NCBI GenBank assembly: GCA_018268465.1
Contig: JAFDWN010000036.1
Span: 60,735 to 124,734 of the forward strand
Direction of reading: 5' to 3'
Origin: Actinomycetota bacterium
Lineage (GTDB): Bacteria; Actinomycetota; Actinomycetes; Mycobacteriales; Mycobacteriaceae
Length of the DNA: 64,000 nucleotides
The position numbers and the translations under genes were made by a program. Shown piece after piece: positions 8,172-17,364 of the stretch (within the stretch, counting starts at the first letter, position 1; every line of letters begins with the position of its first letter). The notes beneath the pieces were generated by a model. It saw only the letters and a list, made by a program, of their open reading frames with translations, was not told where the DNA came from and made no database searches.

Positions 8172-9842
8172 TCATACGACCCTCTCCCGCGACGGCTCCG
8201 GTGCGGTGTCCAAACCCTCCAGCAGCCGCCGGGTCAGCCGTTCGAACTCGTCGCCCCATCCGGAATTGTCGGTACGGGCCAACCCACCGAACTCGACGCT
8301 CACGGTACCCGGACCAGCCGGGACGATCCGAATCCAAACCCGGAGGCGGCGCACCACCAGCGACACCAGCAGTCCGCCCATCATCGTCAGCGCGAACACC
8401 AGCACCCACACCTGCGCCGGATCGTGCGACACCTGCACGTTGACGAACGGCACGGCGCCGTCGAACCTGACCACGGTGCCGTCCTCGAGCCGGGTCTCCT
8501 CACCCGCGCGCAGATTGACCCGCGCCATCTTGGTCAGCCGCTCCTGGCCGATCAGCCGCGGATCCAGGTCGAAGATCGACTGCGGCCTGCCGGTGTCCAG
8601 GCCGGTGTCGCCGCGATAGATGTCGACCGCCACGGCGGGGTCGTTCATCGCCGGGAAACTCGACGACAGCAGCGTGCCGTGCAGCTGGGCCGTCGGTGCG
8701 AACAAACCCTGCACCGCGATCTGGTGCTGCCGGCGTTCGTCGGGATCGGGATAGGTGCCCGCCGGCGGATCGACCCGGATCACCCCCGACGACAACAGCG
8801 TCATCGGATCGTCGGGCCGGAACTGCATCGTCGACGTGCGCGACTGCCCGTCGGGGAAGGTCACCGTGAACGTCGGCGCATACCCGTGCCCCTGCAGGTA
8901 GATGCGGTCCCCGCCGACCCGCAGCGGGTGGTTCACCTCCAGCCGGTAGGGCCGCCACGTGTTGGTGGCCAGGTCGTCGCCGGCCTGGTACTCGATATCG
9001 GAGGAGAACGACGTCGCCTGACCCGAGTCCAGGTACCGGGCGTCGAAATTGTTGACCCGCAGACAGATCGGGGTCAGGGAGGTGCCGTCGACGGTATTGC
9101 CCGCGCGGAAGGAGTCGAACACCGCCGGCGACGCCGAGCAGAACCCGGGCCCGCCGTTGGCGATGACGATGACGTTGCCCTCGTAGCCGAACAGTTTGCC
9201 CGCGGCGACCGCGACGAGCAGACCCAGCAGCGAGAAGTGGAAGACGATGTTGCCGAATTCGCGCAGGAACCCCTTCTCGGCGGAGATCTCCACGGCGGCG
9301 CCCTCGGGCGACTCCGGCCCGGTCGCGCGGGTGACCCTGCGCCACCCGCGCAGCCGCCCCGCCACGGTCCCGGCGACCGCCTCCTGTTCGCCCCTGACCA
9401 GCACCGTGTGGTGTTTGGGAAGCCGGCCGAGGTTGCGCGGCGCGGACACCGGTTCGGCCCGCATGCTGCGGACGTGCTCGATCATCCGTGGGGTCAGGCA
9501 GCCCACCAGCGAGATGAACAGCAGCGCGTAGATCGCGGTGAACCAGAAACTGGAGAACACGTCGAACGCCTGCAGCCGGTCCAGCAGCGGGCCGAGTGTC
9601 GGGCGCTGGGCGATGTACTCGGCGACCTTGCCCTCGTTGAGGCTGCGCTGCGGCAGCAGCGCGCCGGGGATGGCGGCCAGCGCGAGCAGGAACAGCAGCA
9701 CCAGCGCCGTGCCCATCGACGTCAGCGTGCGCCACGTGTTGCGGACGTACGCCCCGCCCTTCCGGCCGAGCAGACGCAAAGGTCCCCCTGGAGGCGGGCT
9801 TTCGGGGACTTCCGCGTCTGCTCGCGGGGAGGAGGTGACCAT
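8172..9842 (-). CDS. resB: Cytochrome c biogenesis protein ResB/Ccs1
   Basis: A 556-residue ResB-family protein. It has three N-terminal hydrophobic helices (TALVLLFLLALAAIPG; SSFWFTAIYALLFISLVG; VFHFSLLGLLVAVAAG), a large extracytoplasmic domain from about residue 250 to 450, and a final helix (VLVFALTMMGGLLVSLVV). The typical PQRSLNEGKV loop follows helix 1. It partners CcsB in heme delivery to apocytochrome c. Its ATG overlaps the ccdA stop by one base (9842), showing operon structure. Corresponds to Rv0528. Confidence 0.93.
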   Translation of the reverse strand: MVTSSPRADAEVPESPPPGGPLRLLGRKGGAYVRNTWRTLTSMGTALVLLFLLALAAIPGALLPQRSLNEGKVAEYIAQRPTLGPLLDRLQAFDVFSSFWFTAIYALLFISLVGCLTPRMIEHVRSMRAEPVSAPRNLGRLPKHHTVLVRGEQEAVAGTVAGRLRGWRRVTRATGPESPEGAAVEISAEKGFLREFGNIVFHFSLLGLLVAVAAGKLFGYEGNVIVIANGGPGFCSASPAVFDSFRAGNTVDGTSLTPICLRVNNFDARYLDSGQATSFSSDIEYQAGDDLATNTWRPYRLEVNHPLRVGGDRIYLQGHGYAPTFTVTFPDGQSRTSTMQFRPDDPMTLLSSGVIRVDPPAGTYPDPDERRQHQIAVQGLFAPTAQLHGTLLSSSFPAMNDPAVAVDIYRGDTGLDTGRPQSIFDLDPRLIGQERLTKMARVNLRAGEETRLEDGTVVRFDGAVPFVNVQVSHDPAQVWVLVFALTMMGGLLVSLVVRRLRVWIRIVPAGPGTVSVEFGGLARTDNSGWGDEFERLTRRLLEGLDTAPEPSRERVV

Positions 9843-10633
9843 CAGATCGGCAGCCGGACATCAGAGACGAAGGCGTCACGCACCCAGGACACGAAGTCGT
9901 TCCAGAGCCCGGTGACCAGCGCGACGCCCACCAGTATCAGCAGCACCCCGCCGAAGATCTGGATCGTCCTGGCGTGCCGGCGCAGCCATCCCATGCCCTC
10001 CACCGCGCGGGCCGAACCGAAGGCCAGCGCCACGAACGGGATGCCGAGCCCCAGGCAGTACGCGATCACCAGAACTACGCCGCGGGCGACGTTGCTGCCC
10101 TCGGTGGCCGAGGCCACCGCGATCACCCCCGTCAGCGTCGGCCCCAGACACGGCGTCCAGCCCAGCCCGAACACCGCACCGAGCAGCGGCGCACCCGCCA
10201 GCGTCGACACCTGACGCGGTGTGAACCGCACCTGGCGCTGCAAGGCCGGGACGAAACCCACGAACACCAGCCCCATCACGATCGTCACGACCCCGCCGAT
10301 GCGCTGCAACAGGAGCTGATTGGTGATCAGCTGGGTCGTCATCCCCAGCACCGCCACGGTGCCGAGCACGAACACCGCGGTGAATCCGGCGACGAACAGT
10401 GCCGCCGCACCCGCCACCCGCAGCCGTGCGCCGCGGCGCACCGCGACCTGACCCGCGGCGGAGTCGGCGGAGTCGTTCGGGTCGACGCCGACCACGGCCG
10501 CAAGATACGACAGATAGCCGGGCACCAGCGGCACCACACACGGCGATGCGAAGGACACCAGCCCGGCCAGGACGGAGACACCCAGCGCCATCAGCAGCGG
10601 CCCGGCGGCGGCGATCTCGGCGAAACCGGTCAT
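9842..10633 (-). CDS. ccdA: Thiol-disulfide transporter CcdA
   Basis: A 263-residue, six-helix DsbD-transmembrane/CcdA protein. The paired redox cysteines are visible in FASPCVVPLVPGYLSY (helix 1) and GWTPCLGPTL (helix 4), each with the family's Pro neighbour. It carries electrons from cytoplasmic thioredoxin across the membrane to the extracytoplasmic thioredoxin-like protein encoded just upstream, keeping apocytochrome cysteines reduced. The start codon is one base past the stop of that gene. An insertion of about 20 polar residues (VDPNDSADSAAG) follows helix 1. Corresponds to Rv0527. Confidence 0.93.
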   Translation of the reverse strand: MTGFAEIAAAGPLLMALGVSVLAGLVSFASPCVVPLVPGYLSYLAAVVGVDPNDSADSAAGQVAVRRGARLRVAGAAALFVAGFTAVFVLGTVAVLGMTTQLITNQLLLQRIGGVVTIVMGLVFVGFVPALQRQVRFTPRQVSTLAGAPLLGAVFGLGWTPCLGPTLTGVIAVASATEGSNVARGVVLVIAYCLGLGIPFVALAFGSARAVEGMGWLRRHARTIQIFGGVLLILVGVALVTGLWNDFVSWVRDAFVSDVRLPI

Positions 10634-10634
10634 C

Positions 10635-11261
10635 TCAGCCGGCCGCCTTCCCGGTGCCCGCCCCCGCGTCCTCCTCGGCCGCGAGGCGCTCCACGACCGG
10701 CTGGAGATCCTCGACCAGCAGTTCGCGCAGGAAGACCGCCGCGACCCGGTGCTGGCGGTCCAGCACCACGGTCGACGGGATGACCGTCGTCGGATACTTG
10801 CCGCCGAACGCGATCAGGGTGCGCATCGGCGGGTCGTAGATCGACGGGAAGGTGATATCGCGGTCGGTGACGAAGTCGACGGCGGCGTCGCGGTTGTTGT
10901 CGCGGACATCGATACCGAGGAACGCCACACCCTGGTCCCGGGTGGCGTCGTAGACCTGCTGCAGATGCGGCATCTCCGTGCGGCACGGTGCGCACCACTG
11001 CCCCCACACGTTGATCACCACGACCTTGCCCGCGAAGTCGTCCAGCGACAAGGTCGTGGACGGGTCCAGCAGGGCCGGACCCGAGATCGGACCCGGGCGG
11101 CCACGACTGTCCGGCGGGTCGTAGAAGATGTCGGTCTTGCCGCCCGGCGCGACGAATTCGAAGGTGCCGCCCTGGGCGACGGCGTCGTCGCCGGTGGCGC
11201 AGCCCGAAACCAGCGCGGCGAACACCGCCGCGACGGCACAGACACCGGCGAACCGCTTCAC
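10635..11261 (-). CDS. TlpA/ResA-like thioredoxin lipoprotein
   Basis: A 208-residue protein with a lipoprotein signal (LVSGC lipobox, Cys at about residue 21) and a TlpA/ResA thioredoxin fold. The redox motif is WGQWCAPCRTEMP, the cis-Pro region is TTVIPSTVVLD, and TFPSIYDP is a typical insert. It should reduce the CXXCH cysteines of apocytochromes outside the membrane, receiving electrons from CcdA. The GTG start overlaps the stop of the phosphatase gene (GTGA, 11258-11261). Corresponds to Rv0526. Confidence 0.9.
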   Translation of the reverse strand: MKRFAGVCAVAAVFAALVSGCATGDDAVAQGGTFEFVAPGGKTDIFYDPPDSRGRPGPISGPALLDPSTTLSLDDFAGKVVVINVWGQWCAPCRTEMPHLQQVYDATRDQGVAFLGIDVRDNNRDAAVDFVTDRDITFPSIYDPPMRTLIAFGGKYPTTVIPSTVVLDRQHRVAAVFLRELLVEDLQPVVERLAAEEDAGAGTGKAAG

Positions 11262-11878
11262 CGGCCCGCCGGCTCGCTGTAGCTGACGTCGACGAGGGTG
11301 TCGCCGTCATAGGTGAACGACGTCAACGACGCCACCGAGCATTCGCGGGATCGCGGGTCGTGCCACAACCGCCGTCCGGTCAGCGCCAGCCGCAGCGTCC
11401 ACACCGGCAACTGGTGGCTGACGCACACGGCCTCGTGGCCGGCCGCGCGGGCCCGCGCCTTGTCGAGCGCGGTGATCATCCGCGCCGCGACGTCCTTGTA
11501 CGGTTCGCCCCACGACGGGGTGAACGGGTTACGCAGCTGCCACCACACCCGCGGGTCGCGCCATGCGCCGTCCCCCGGTGAGATACGCCTGCCCTCGAAG
11601 AAGTTGGCCGACTCGATCAGGTCGGGATCGGTCTCGATGTCCAGGCCGTGGCGCGCGGAGATCGGTGTCGCCGTCTCCTGAGCACGCTGCAGCGGCGAGG
11701 CCACCACCAGCACGATGTCCCTGTCGGCCAGCGCGTCGGCGACCGCCTGCGCCTGTGCCTGCCCCTTGTCCGACAGCCGGTACCCGGGCAGCCGGCCGTA
11801 GAGGATGCCCGACGGGTTGTACACCTGCCCGTGGCGCATCACGTGCACCGTCGTCAGCCGGCCGGACGGTTCGCTCAT
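11258..11878 (-). CDS. Histidine phosphatase superfamily protein
   Basis: A 206-residue member of the phosphoglycerate mutase-like histidine phosphatases. The catalytic RHG box is [13 protein letters not shown] near residue 15, the second Arg is in [10 protein letters not shown], and the second catalytic His is in [10 protein letters not shown]. It lacks the features of true gpm enzymes, so a broad or unknown phosphatase role is likely. The ATG overlaps the hemL stop (ATGA, 11875-11878) and its 3' end overlaps the thioredoxin lipoprotein start, so it bridges heme synthesis and cytochrome c assembly in one transcript. Corresponds to Rv0525. Confidence 0.88.
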   Translation of the reverse strand: MSEPSGRLTTVHVMRHGQVYNPSGILYGRLPGYRLSDKGQAQAQAVADALADRDIVLVVASPLQRAQETATPISARHGLDIETDPDLIESANFFEGRRISPGDGAWRDPRVWWQLRNPFTPSWGEPYKDVAARMITALDKARARAAGHEAVCVSHQLPVWTLRLALTGRRLWHDPRSRECSVASLTSFTYDGDTLVDVSYSEPAGR

Positions 11879-13197
11879 GCGGGTGCGCTCGCTTCGGCCG
11901 CAGCGCGGGCGGCGGCGGGCAGGGCCGCGGCGATCCGGCCGAAGGCGTCGTCGTCCAGCGCCGCCGAGACGAACCACGCCTCGAAGGCGCTGCACGGCGG
12001 GTAGACCCCGGCCTCCAGCAGCGCGTGGAAGAACGGCGGGAAACGCCAGGTCTCACTGGCGCGCGCGGCGGCGAAGTCCGTCACCGGCTCCTCACGGAAG
12101 AACACACTGAGCATGTTGCCCGCCCGCTGCACCCGGTGGGCCACACCTGCCGCGGTCAGCGCCTCGGTGAGCAACCCGTGCAGACGGCCGGCATTGGCGT
12201 CCAGCGCCGTGTAGACCGCGTCGTCGGCGGCGCGCAGCGTGGCCAGGCCCGCAGCCATCGCAACCGGATTGCCCGACAGGGTGCCCGCCTGATACACCGG
12301 CCCCAGCGGGGCCAGCCGCCCCATCACGTCGGCCCGGCCGCCGAATGCCGCGGCGGGCAGCCCCCCGCTCATCACCTTGCCGAACGTGAACAGATCGGCG
12401 TCGACGGGATCGAGGCCGTACCAGCCCGCCCGGCTGACCCGGAACCCCGTCATCACCTCGTCGAGGATGAGCAGCGCACCGTGCTCGACGGTGACCCGGC
12501 GCAGCGCGGCGTTGAAACCCGCCAGCGGCGGAACCGTGCCCATGTTGCCGGGGCTGGCCTCGGTGATGACGGCGGCGATCTCGTCCCCGAAGCGGCCGAA
12601 CACCTCGTCGAGCGCGGCGACGTTGTTGTAGGGCAGCACGATGGTGTCGGCCGTCGCGGCGCCGGTCACCCCCGGTGACGACGGCAGCCCCAGGGTGGCG
12701 ACACCCGAGCCCGCGTCGGCGAGCAATGCGTCGCTGTGACCGTGGTAGCAGCCCGCGAATTTGACGATCTTGGCGCGGCCGGTGAATCCGCGGGCCAGCC
12801 GGATCGCGCTCATCGTCGCCTCGGTTCCCGAGTTGACCAGGCGCAATCGCTCGACGGGTGCGACCCTGGCGATGATCTCCCGGGCCAGTTCCGTCTCCGC
12901 GGGGGTGGGCGCACCGAACGACAACCCGTCCGCGGCGACCCGTTGCACCGCGTCGACGACGGCCGGATGCGCGTGACCCAGGATCATCGGGCCCCAGGAG
13001 CACACCAGGTCGACGTAGCGGTTCCCGTCGGCGTCGGTCAGCCAGCAGCCGCGAGCCGAGGTGATGAACCTCGGCGTGCCCCCGACCGCGCTGAATGCCC
13101 GCACCGGCGAGTTCACTCCGCCGGGAATGACCTCGCAGGCATCGTGGTAGAGCCGCGCCGATGTGTCCGTACCGGCTGCGACGTGATCGGCACGCAT
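11875..13197 (-). CDS. hemL: Glutamate-1-semialdehyde 2,1-aminomutase
   Basis: A 440-residue class III PLP enzyme that converts glutamate-1-semialdehyde to 5-aminolevulinate, the second step of the C5 tetrapyrrole pathway after HemA. Family signatures include [11 protein letters not shown] near the N-terminus, [17 protein letters not shown] for phosphate binding, and the Schiff-base Lys in [21 protein letters not shown] 13197 is chosen; an in-frame GTG six bases upstream is less likely. It begins the operon running through the phosphatase and cytochrome c maturation genes. It lies far from hemBDCA because the accessory island 13.2-25.3 kb intervenes. Confidence 0.95.
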   Translation of the reverse strand: MRADHVAAGTDTSARLYHDACEVIPGGVNSPVRAFSAVGGTPRFITSARGCWLTDADGNRYVDLVCSWGPMILGHAHPAVVDAVQRVAADGLSFGAPTPAETELAREIIARVAPVERLRLVNSGTEATMSAIRLARGFTGRAKIVKFAGCYHGHSDALLADAGSGVATLGLPSSPGVTGAATADTIVLPYNNVAALDEVFGRFGDEIAAVITEASPGNMGTVPPLAGFNAALRRVTVEHGALLILDEVMTGFRVSRAGWYGLDPVDADLFTFGKVMSGGLPAAAFGGRADVMGRLAPLGPVYQAGTLSGNPVAMAAGLATLRAADDAVYTALDANAGRLHGLLTEALTAAGVAHRVQRAGNMLSVFFREEPVTDFAAARASETWRFPPFFHALLEAGVYPPCSAFEAWFVSAALDDDAFGRIAAALPAAARAAAEASAPA

Positions 13198-13231
13198 GGC
13201 CACCAGTGTCCCAGCACGCCCGCAGGCGTCA

Positions 13232-13246
13232 ACTACAGGGTGTAGT
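13232..13246. promoter_or_regulatory. Dyad in the hemL upstream region
   Basis: ACTACA (13232-13237), GGG, then TGTAGT (13241-13246) form a perfect 6-bp-arm dyad 35-49 bp upstream of the hemL start. On the minus strand it is followed directly by TTGACG, which could be a -35 element. This arrangement suggests an operator over the hemL promoter. The regulator is unknown. Confidence 0.4.
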
Positions 13247-13287
13247 GGCGGTCCTCGCGGGGGCACGCGCACGGGCCGACGGACGGC

Positions 13288-13606
13288 ATGCAGCTACCGC
13301 TGCGACTGGCGCGCCTCAATCGTCACGTCACCAGCCCGATCCTGCGGCGGTGGGCTCGGACGGGTCCCGACAAGGGGCATTCCCGAACACGTCGGCCGCA
13401 AATCGGGCAAACCGTACCGCACGCCCCTGACCGTGTCCCCCACGCAGGACGGCGTCGCGAACGTGGTGGCCGCAGGCGGCGCGCAGATGCAACGGCGCGG
13501 CCCGACGTTCGGGGTGGCCGATCCCAGGGTGGTGCCGCGAGCGCAGGCCGCGCCGCTCGTCCCGGATCGCTGGCGACCGATATTCGACCGGCTTTCCTTC
13601 GCCTAG
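13288..13606 (+). pseudogene. Remnant of a deazaflavin (F420)-dependent nitroreductase-family gene
   Basis: Two frames together resemble the Ddn-like family. Frame 1 from ATG 13288 reads [19 protein letters not shown], like the family N-terminus. After about 13370 the similarity moves to the frame ending at TAG 13606: PEHVGRKSGKPYRTPLTV, then GVANVVAAGGAQMQRRG and FGVADPRVV, all typical of F420-dependent reductases. Between the last two blocks the expected core is too short. So the gene has at least one frameshift and an internal deletion. It is the first sign of disturbance at the hemL boundary of the island. Confidence 0.7.
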
Positions 13607-13845
13607 GCCGTTCTGCTCACCCGGACCGGTTAACCGGCGCATAATTCTCGTCGCCGGGAATATCACCGCGTCACCGGAGAAATTGTGGCGCCCTACAAAA
13701 GAAGCGTTAATTCGCGCGCCGCACAGCCGGCCGGCATTGCCGCACAGCGCCGGGCAAAGCCCTCGCCTGCATCACGTAACCGGTTGCACAAGAGGGATAT
13801 TCGCCACTTCAGACCCCCGCTTCGGTATGCCCTTCCAGTCGATGA
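13607..13845. other. Non-coding stretch upstream of the lipid cluster
   Basis: No convincing gene was seen. Base composition is noticeably richer in A+T than the flanking genes. It holds a 12-bp palindrome CCGGTTAACCGG (13626-13637) and a related AACCGGTT (13778-13785). These shared AACCGG cores could be protein-binding sites, but they are also short enough to be chance. Confidence 0.4.
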
Positions 13846-13874
13846 TTGACGGCCTCGGCCGCGCTGACTATCAT
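13846..13874 (+). promoter_or_regulatory. Putative SigA-type promoter of the lipid cluster
   Basis: TTGACG (13846-13851) and TATCAT (13869-13874) are separated by 17 bp, a near-consensus housekeeping promoter. Transcription would start near 13881, giving a leader of about 83 nt before the GTG at 13964. The leader contains the dyad at 13905-13928. Confidence 0.55.
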
Positions 13875-13904
13875 TGCCCGCAATAACGCTGGGTTAAGAG
13901 TTTC

Positions 13905-13928
13905 TGCGTCACGCAAATACATGACGCA
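13905..13928. promoter_or_regulatory. Inverted repeat (candidate operator) in the cluster leader
   Basis: TGCGTCA (13905-13911) and TGACGCA (13922-13928) are perfect inverted copies with a 10-bp AT-rich spacer, giving 17 bp between arm centres. It lies about 24-48 nt after the predicted transcription start and 35 bp before the first gene. The spacing suits a dimeric helix-turn-helix repressor acting as a roadblock. No regulator gene is present in the cluster itself. Confidence 0.5.
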
Positions 13929-13963
13929 TCGATCAGCTTGTCCCGAGCGAACAGGGGTGCTTC

Positions 13964-14743
13964 GTGACGGCGTCGATTGCTGAATTCCTGCAATCCAGCG
14001 AACGAATCGAAGCCGACGAACTCAAGACGTTCCACGGATTCACCGGACTGCACGGCGGCTTGGCCGTGGCTGCGCTCATCCGCCGGATGCGACAGCTGGT
14101 GCCGCCCGAGCGCCGTCTCGTCAGCGTCACCGCCCACTTCATCCGCCCGCTGGCCGGCCCCATCACGGTTGCCGCCGACGTGGTCAGGAACGGCAGCCGC
14201 GTGACGGTCGCCTCCGCGACCGCATCCACCCAGTCCGGGACCGGTGTCACCGCCACCGCCATCTTCGGTGTCACAGCCAAGCGCGACGTCACGGTGTTCG
14301 GGCCCGCGATGCCGACCGGCATCGCGGGCATCTCCGAGGCCGAGATCGTGCGGATCCCGGCCGAGTTCATCCCCATCGCAGCCCGCATGGAGATCCGCGC
14401 GGCCACACCCGCACTGCCCTACAGCGGGTCGGCCGAGGCGATCCTGTGCGGTTGGGTTCGGCTCAAGGACGACGTGCCCGATGCCGACGAGCGGATCACG
14501 ATCCTCGCCGACGCCCTGGCACCGTCCTACACGGCGCTGCTCACCGACCTCTACGCGGTACCGACGGTCGAGATGTCGGTTCAGCTGTCCGGACGCGGCG
14601 CCGACACGCGCTTCGAGTGGGCCCTGGTGCGGGCGGCCACGACATCGGCCGACGCCCACGGGTATGTGCGGGAAACGATCGACGTGTGGGCGGAAGGAGG
14701 CGACCACCTGGCGAGCTGTTCGCAGCTCCGATTCGTGCGGTAG
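13964..14743 (+). CDS. TesB-like acyl thioesterase (double hotdog)
   Basis: A 259-residue protein resembling the TesB / acyl-CoA thioesterase family with two hotdog folds. The N-terminal half has TFHGFTGLHGGLAVAALIRRM and VSVTAHFIRPLAGP; the C-terminal half has MSVQLSGRG and ASCSQLRFVR. The start GTG 13964 is preceded by AGGGG. It is the first gene of the cluster and lies 15 bp before the FAAL gene. It may release or edit acyl-ACP or acyl-CoA intermediates. The catalytic Asp/Gln/Thr set was not pinned down by eye, so a non-catalytic or dehydratase-like role is not excluded. Confidence 0.75.
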   Translation: MTASIAEFLQSSERIEADELKTFHGFTGLHGGLAVAALIRRMRQLVPPERRLVSVTAHFIRPLAGPITVAADVVRNGSRVTVASATASTQSGTGVTATAIFGVTAKRDVTVFGPAMPTGIAGISEAEIVRIPAEFIPIAARMEIRAATPALPYSGSAEAILCGWVRLKDDVPDADERITILADALAPSYTALLTDLYAVPTVEMSVQLSGRGADTRFEWALVRAATTSADAHGYVRETIDVWAEGGDHLASCSQLRFVR

Positions 14744-14758
14744 CGGGAAGGGGCCGAC

Positions 14759-16426
14759 GTGCCTGGTCTCGAGAACATCGTTGACGTCCTGTGCGCCAGA
14801 TCCACCTCCACGGACCTGGCGTACGTGTTCCTCGCTGACGGCACCGCGGCCAGTGAGACCCGGTGGACGTTCGCCGACACCGCCGCCCACACCGACGCGC
14901 TCGCGGCGCAGCTGCACGATCGGGGGGTGCGGGCCGGCGACCGGGTGCTCCTGGCCGTCAACCCCGGGCTGCGCTACATCGCCGCACTGTTCGGCGCGAT
15001 GCGACTCGGCGCCGTCCCCGTGCCGTGTTACCCGCCGCTGCGCACCAAGGACATCCACCGATTCTCGGCCATCACCGACGACTGCACACCCTCGATGATC
15101 GTCACCGACCCGATGTACGCCGACCGGGTGGCGGGACTGGCGTGTGGTGGCGTGCTCCGCACCGACGAGACGCCGGCCACGGCCCCGACGTCGCCGCCGC
15201 GGGTGTCGATCTCGCCGACCGATCGGGCGCTGATCCAGTACACGTCGGGCTCGACCGGGACACCCAAAGGGGTCTGTCTGACCCACAGCAACCTGGTGAG
15301 CAATTGTGCGGCGCTCGGGCGGAGTATGGGTGAACAGCCCGGGCGCATCGGCCTGTCGTGGTTGCCGCCCTACCACGACATGGGGCTACTCGGCACGATC
15401 GTGCTGTCGCTGTATCACGGATGGCCGCTCGTCCTGATGTCACCGCTGCATTTCGTGCAGCGGCCGCGCCGCTGGCTGGAGGCGATCACCGACTACCGCG
15501 TGTCCGTCACGGTCGGCCCCAACTTTTCGCTGGATCTGTGCGCCGCGGCGCTTCGCGACGACACCTCGGACGGTGCGGGCGAACTCGACCTCTCCACGGT
15601 GCGGCACCTGTATTGCGGCGCGGAGCCGATCAGCGCCGACACGCTGGAACGCTTCGGCGCGGCGACCGCGCCGCTGGGGTTCGACATGGCCGCCCTGATC
15701 CCCTGCTACGGGATGGCAGAAGCGACGCTTTTCGTCGCGGGCAGGCGCGCGGGCACCGGCTACCGCGCCGCGTCGCACGGCACCAACGCCGCCGTCGTCA
15801 GCTGCGGCACCGTCGACAGCGCACACACGGTACGCATCGTCGATCCCGCCACCCGAACACCCGCTGCGGACGGGCAGGTCGGCGAGATCTGGGTGTCGGG
15901 CCCCAGTGTCGCCGCCGGCTACCACGACAATCCGGAGCTGACCGACGAAGTCTTCCACGCCCGCCTCGCCGGGCAATCGGGGCAGTACCTCCGCACGGGG
16001 GACCTCGGATTCATCCGCGACGGCGAACTGTTCGTCACCGGCAGGATCAAGGATCTGATCATCGTCAGCGGCAGGAACATCTACCCGCAGGACGTGGAGG
16101 CAGCCGCGCTGCGGGCGGATCCGTCGCTGCGGACCGCCGCCGCGTTCGCCATTCCCGGCGCCGGCACCGAAGCCCTCTGCGTGCTGGCCGAGTCCACCCA
16201 TGCGGCGATGTCCGCCGAACGCCACTCGGCGGCACAGCAGGCCGTGCGCACCGCGATCACCGCGGAATTCGGTGTCGCACCGCATATCCGGATCTGCCCG
16301 AGACGAACCATCCCCACCACGACCAGCGGCAAAGTCCGCAGGCAGGAGGCCAGGACGATGTATCTGGCGAATCGGTTGCCGCCCGTGACTCCCGACGCAC
16401 CCGCAGCACGAGGGCGGCCGGCATGA
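14759..16426 (+). CDS. Fatty acyl-AMP ligase (FAAL), first copy
   Basis: A 555-residue ANL-superfamily enzyme of the FAAL branch, which adenylates a fatty acid and passes it to an ACP rather than to CoA. The P-loop-like motif YTSGSTGTPKG is at about residue 161, SWLPPYHDMGLLG is typical of FAALs, and CYGMAEATLFV, LRTGDLGF and GRIKDLIIVSGRNIYPQDVE (about 428) follow. The catalytic Lys is in TTTSGKVRRQ near 524. GTG 14759 has GGAAGGGG upstream. The stop overlaps the next start (ATGA at 16423-16426). It is the best candidate to load the ACP at 18380. Confidence 0.92.
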   Translation: MPGLENIVDVLCARSTSTDLAYVFLADGTAASETRWTFADTAAHTDALAAQLHDRGVRAGDRVLLAVNPGLRYIAALFGAMRLGAVPVPCYPPLRTKDIHRFSAITDDCTPSMIVTDPMYADRVAGLACGGVLRTDETPATAPTSPPRVSISPTDRALIQYTSGSTGTPKGVCLTHSNLVSNCAALGRSMGEQPGRIGLSWLPPYHDMGLLGTIVLSLYHGWPLVLMSPLHFVQRPRRWLEAITDYRVSVTVGPNFSLDLCAAALRDDTSDGAGELDLSTVRHLYCGAEPISADTLERFGAATAPLGFDMAALIPCYGMAEATLFVAGRRAGTGYRAASHGTNAAVVSCGTVDSAHTVRIVDPATRTPAADGQVGEIWVSGPSVAAGYHDNPELTDEVFHARLAGQSGQYLRTGDLGFIRDGELFVTGRIKDLIIVSGRNIYPQDVEAAALRADPSLRTAAAFAIPGAGTEALCVLAESTHAAMSAERHSAAQQAVRTAITAEFGVAPHIRICPRRTIPTTTSGKVRRQEARTMYLANRLPPVTPDAPAARGRPA

Positions 16427-17364
16427 GCACGAATTCCCCTGTCTCCCAGCGGCCCGGCGCTCCGCTCCCACCTGCGCGCGACGTCCTGGCCTCTCGTCTG
16501 GCCTACCTGACCGTCGGCCTGCCGACACTCGGCACCGCGGGCGCCGTCGCCTACGCGCTCTACGACGGCGTCACCGCCTGCGACATCGCACTGTTCGCCG
16601 CGATGTACCTTGTCACCGCGCTGGGCGTGGAGGCGGGTCTGCACCGGTACTTCACCCACCGATCGTTCGACGCATCCGAACCCATGAAGGTTTTCCTGGC
16701 CGTCACCGGCTCGATGGCGGCCCAGGGGCCGGTGGTGTTCTGGGTCGCCAATCACCGGCTGCACCATGCTTTCGCCGACACCGACCGCGACCCCCATTCA
16801 CCTCAACCCCGGGGACCGGGCGTGCGGGGCCGGCTGAAGGGTTTGTGGCACGGCCACGTCGGCTGGCTCTTCGACGTGAAGAAGATCGACTGGAGCCGCC
16901 ACACCCGCGACTGGCTGGCCGACCGGCGGGTGATGAAGATCAACGCCCACTACTTCACGCTGGTGCTGGCGGGCATCCTCCTTCCCGGTGTGATCGGCCT
17001 GGCGGCAACACAATCCGTGCACGGTCTGATCGGCGGAATCCTCTGGGGCGGGTTCGCCAGGATCTTCGCCCTCGACCACGCGACGTGGGCGGTGAACTCG
17101 CTGGGACACACAATCGGCAACCGGGAGTTCCCGGTGCGCGACGAGAGCCGCAACATCGGCGCACTGGCACCGCCCACCCTGGGCGGATCGTGGCACAACA
17201 ACCACCACGCCAGACCGGCACTGGCCCAGACCCGAAGGCACTGGTGGCAACTCGACCTCGCCGGCGAGTTCATCCGACTGGTCGACCACCTCGGCCTGGT
17301 CCGTAACGTGCACTACGCCGAGACACCGGACCGCGCCCCCGGACCGGAGAGGACCGCATCATGA
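16423..17364 (+). CDS. Membrane fatty acyl desaturase, SCD-like (first)
   Basis: A 313-residue di-iron membrane desaturase of the acyl-CoA/acyl-ACP delta-9 (SCD-like) family. The histidine boxes are HRYFTH (about 74), HRLHH (about 112) and HNNHH (about 258), with the extra ligand motif NSLGH. Four hydrophobic segments (for example IALFAAMYLVTALGVEAG and LVLAGILLPGVIGLA) hold the fold. It overlaps the FAAL stop and the next desaturase start by 4 bp each, so expression is tightly coupled. In this setting it probably acts on an ACP-bound chain, introducing or converting a double bond. Confidence 0.92.
   Translation: MSTNSPVSQRPGAPLPPARDVLASRLAYLTVGLPTLGTAGAVAYALYDGVTACDIALFAAMYLVTALGVEAGLHRYFTHRSFDASEPMKVFLAVTGSMAAQGPVVFWVANHRLHHAFADTDRDPHSPQPRGPGVRGRLKGLWHGHVGWLFDVKKIDWSRHTRDWLADRRVMKINAHYFTLVLAGILLPGVIGLAATQSVHGLIGGILWGGFARIFALDHATWAVNSLGHTIGNREFPVRDESRNIGALAPPTLGGSWHNNHHARPALAQTRRHWWQLDLAGEFIRLVDHLGLVRNVHYAETPDRAPGPERTAS

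Noticed and set aside
8133-10214. Long plus-strand open frame opposite resB and ccdA
   Set aside because: Low-complexity His/Gln/Arg translation with no motif, antisense to two recognised membrane protein genes.
13328-13666. Minus-strand open frame over the broken reductase
   Set aside because: No recognisable protein features; the plus-strand frames carry the family motifs.
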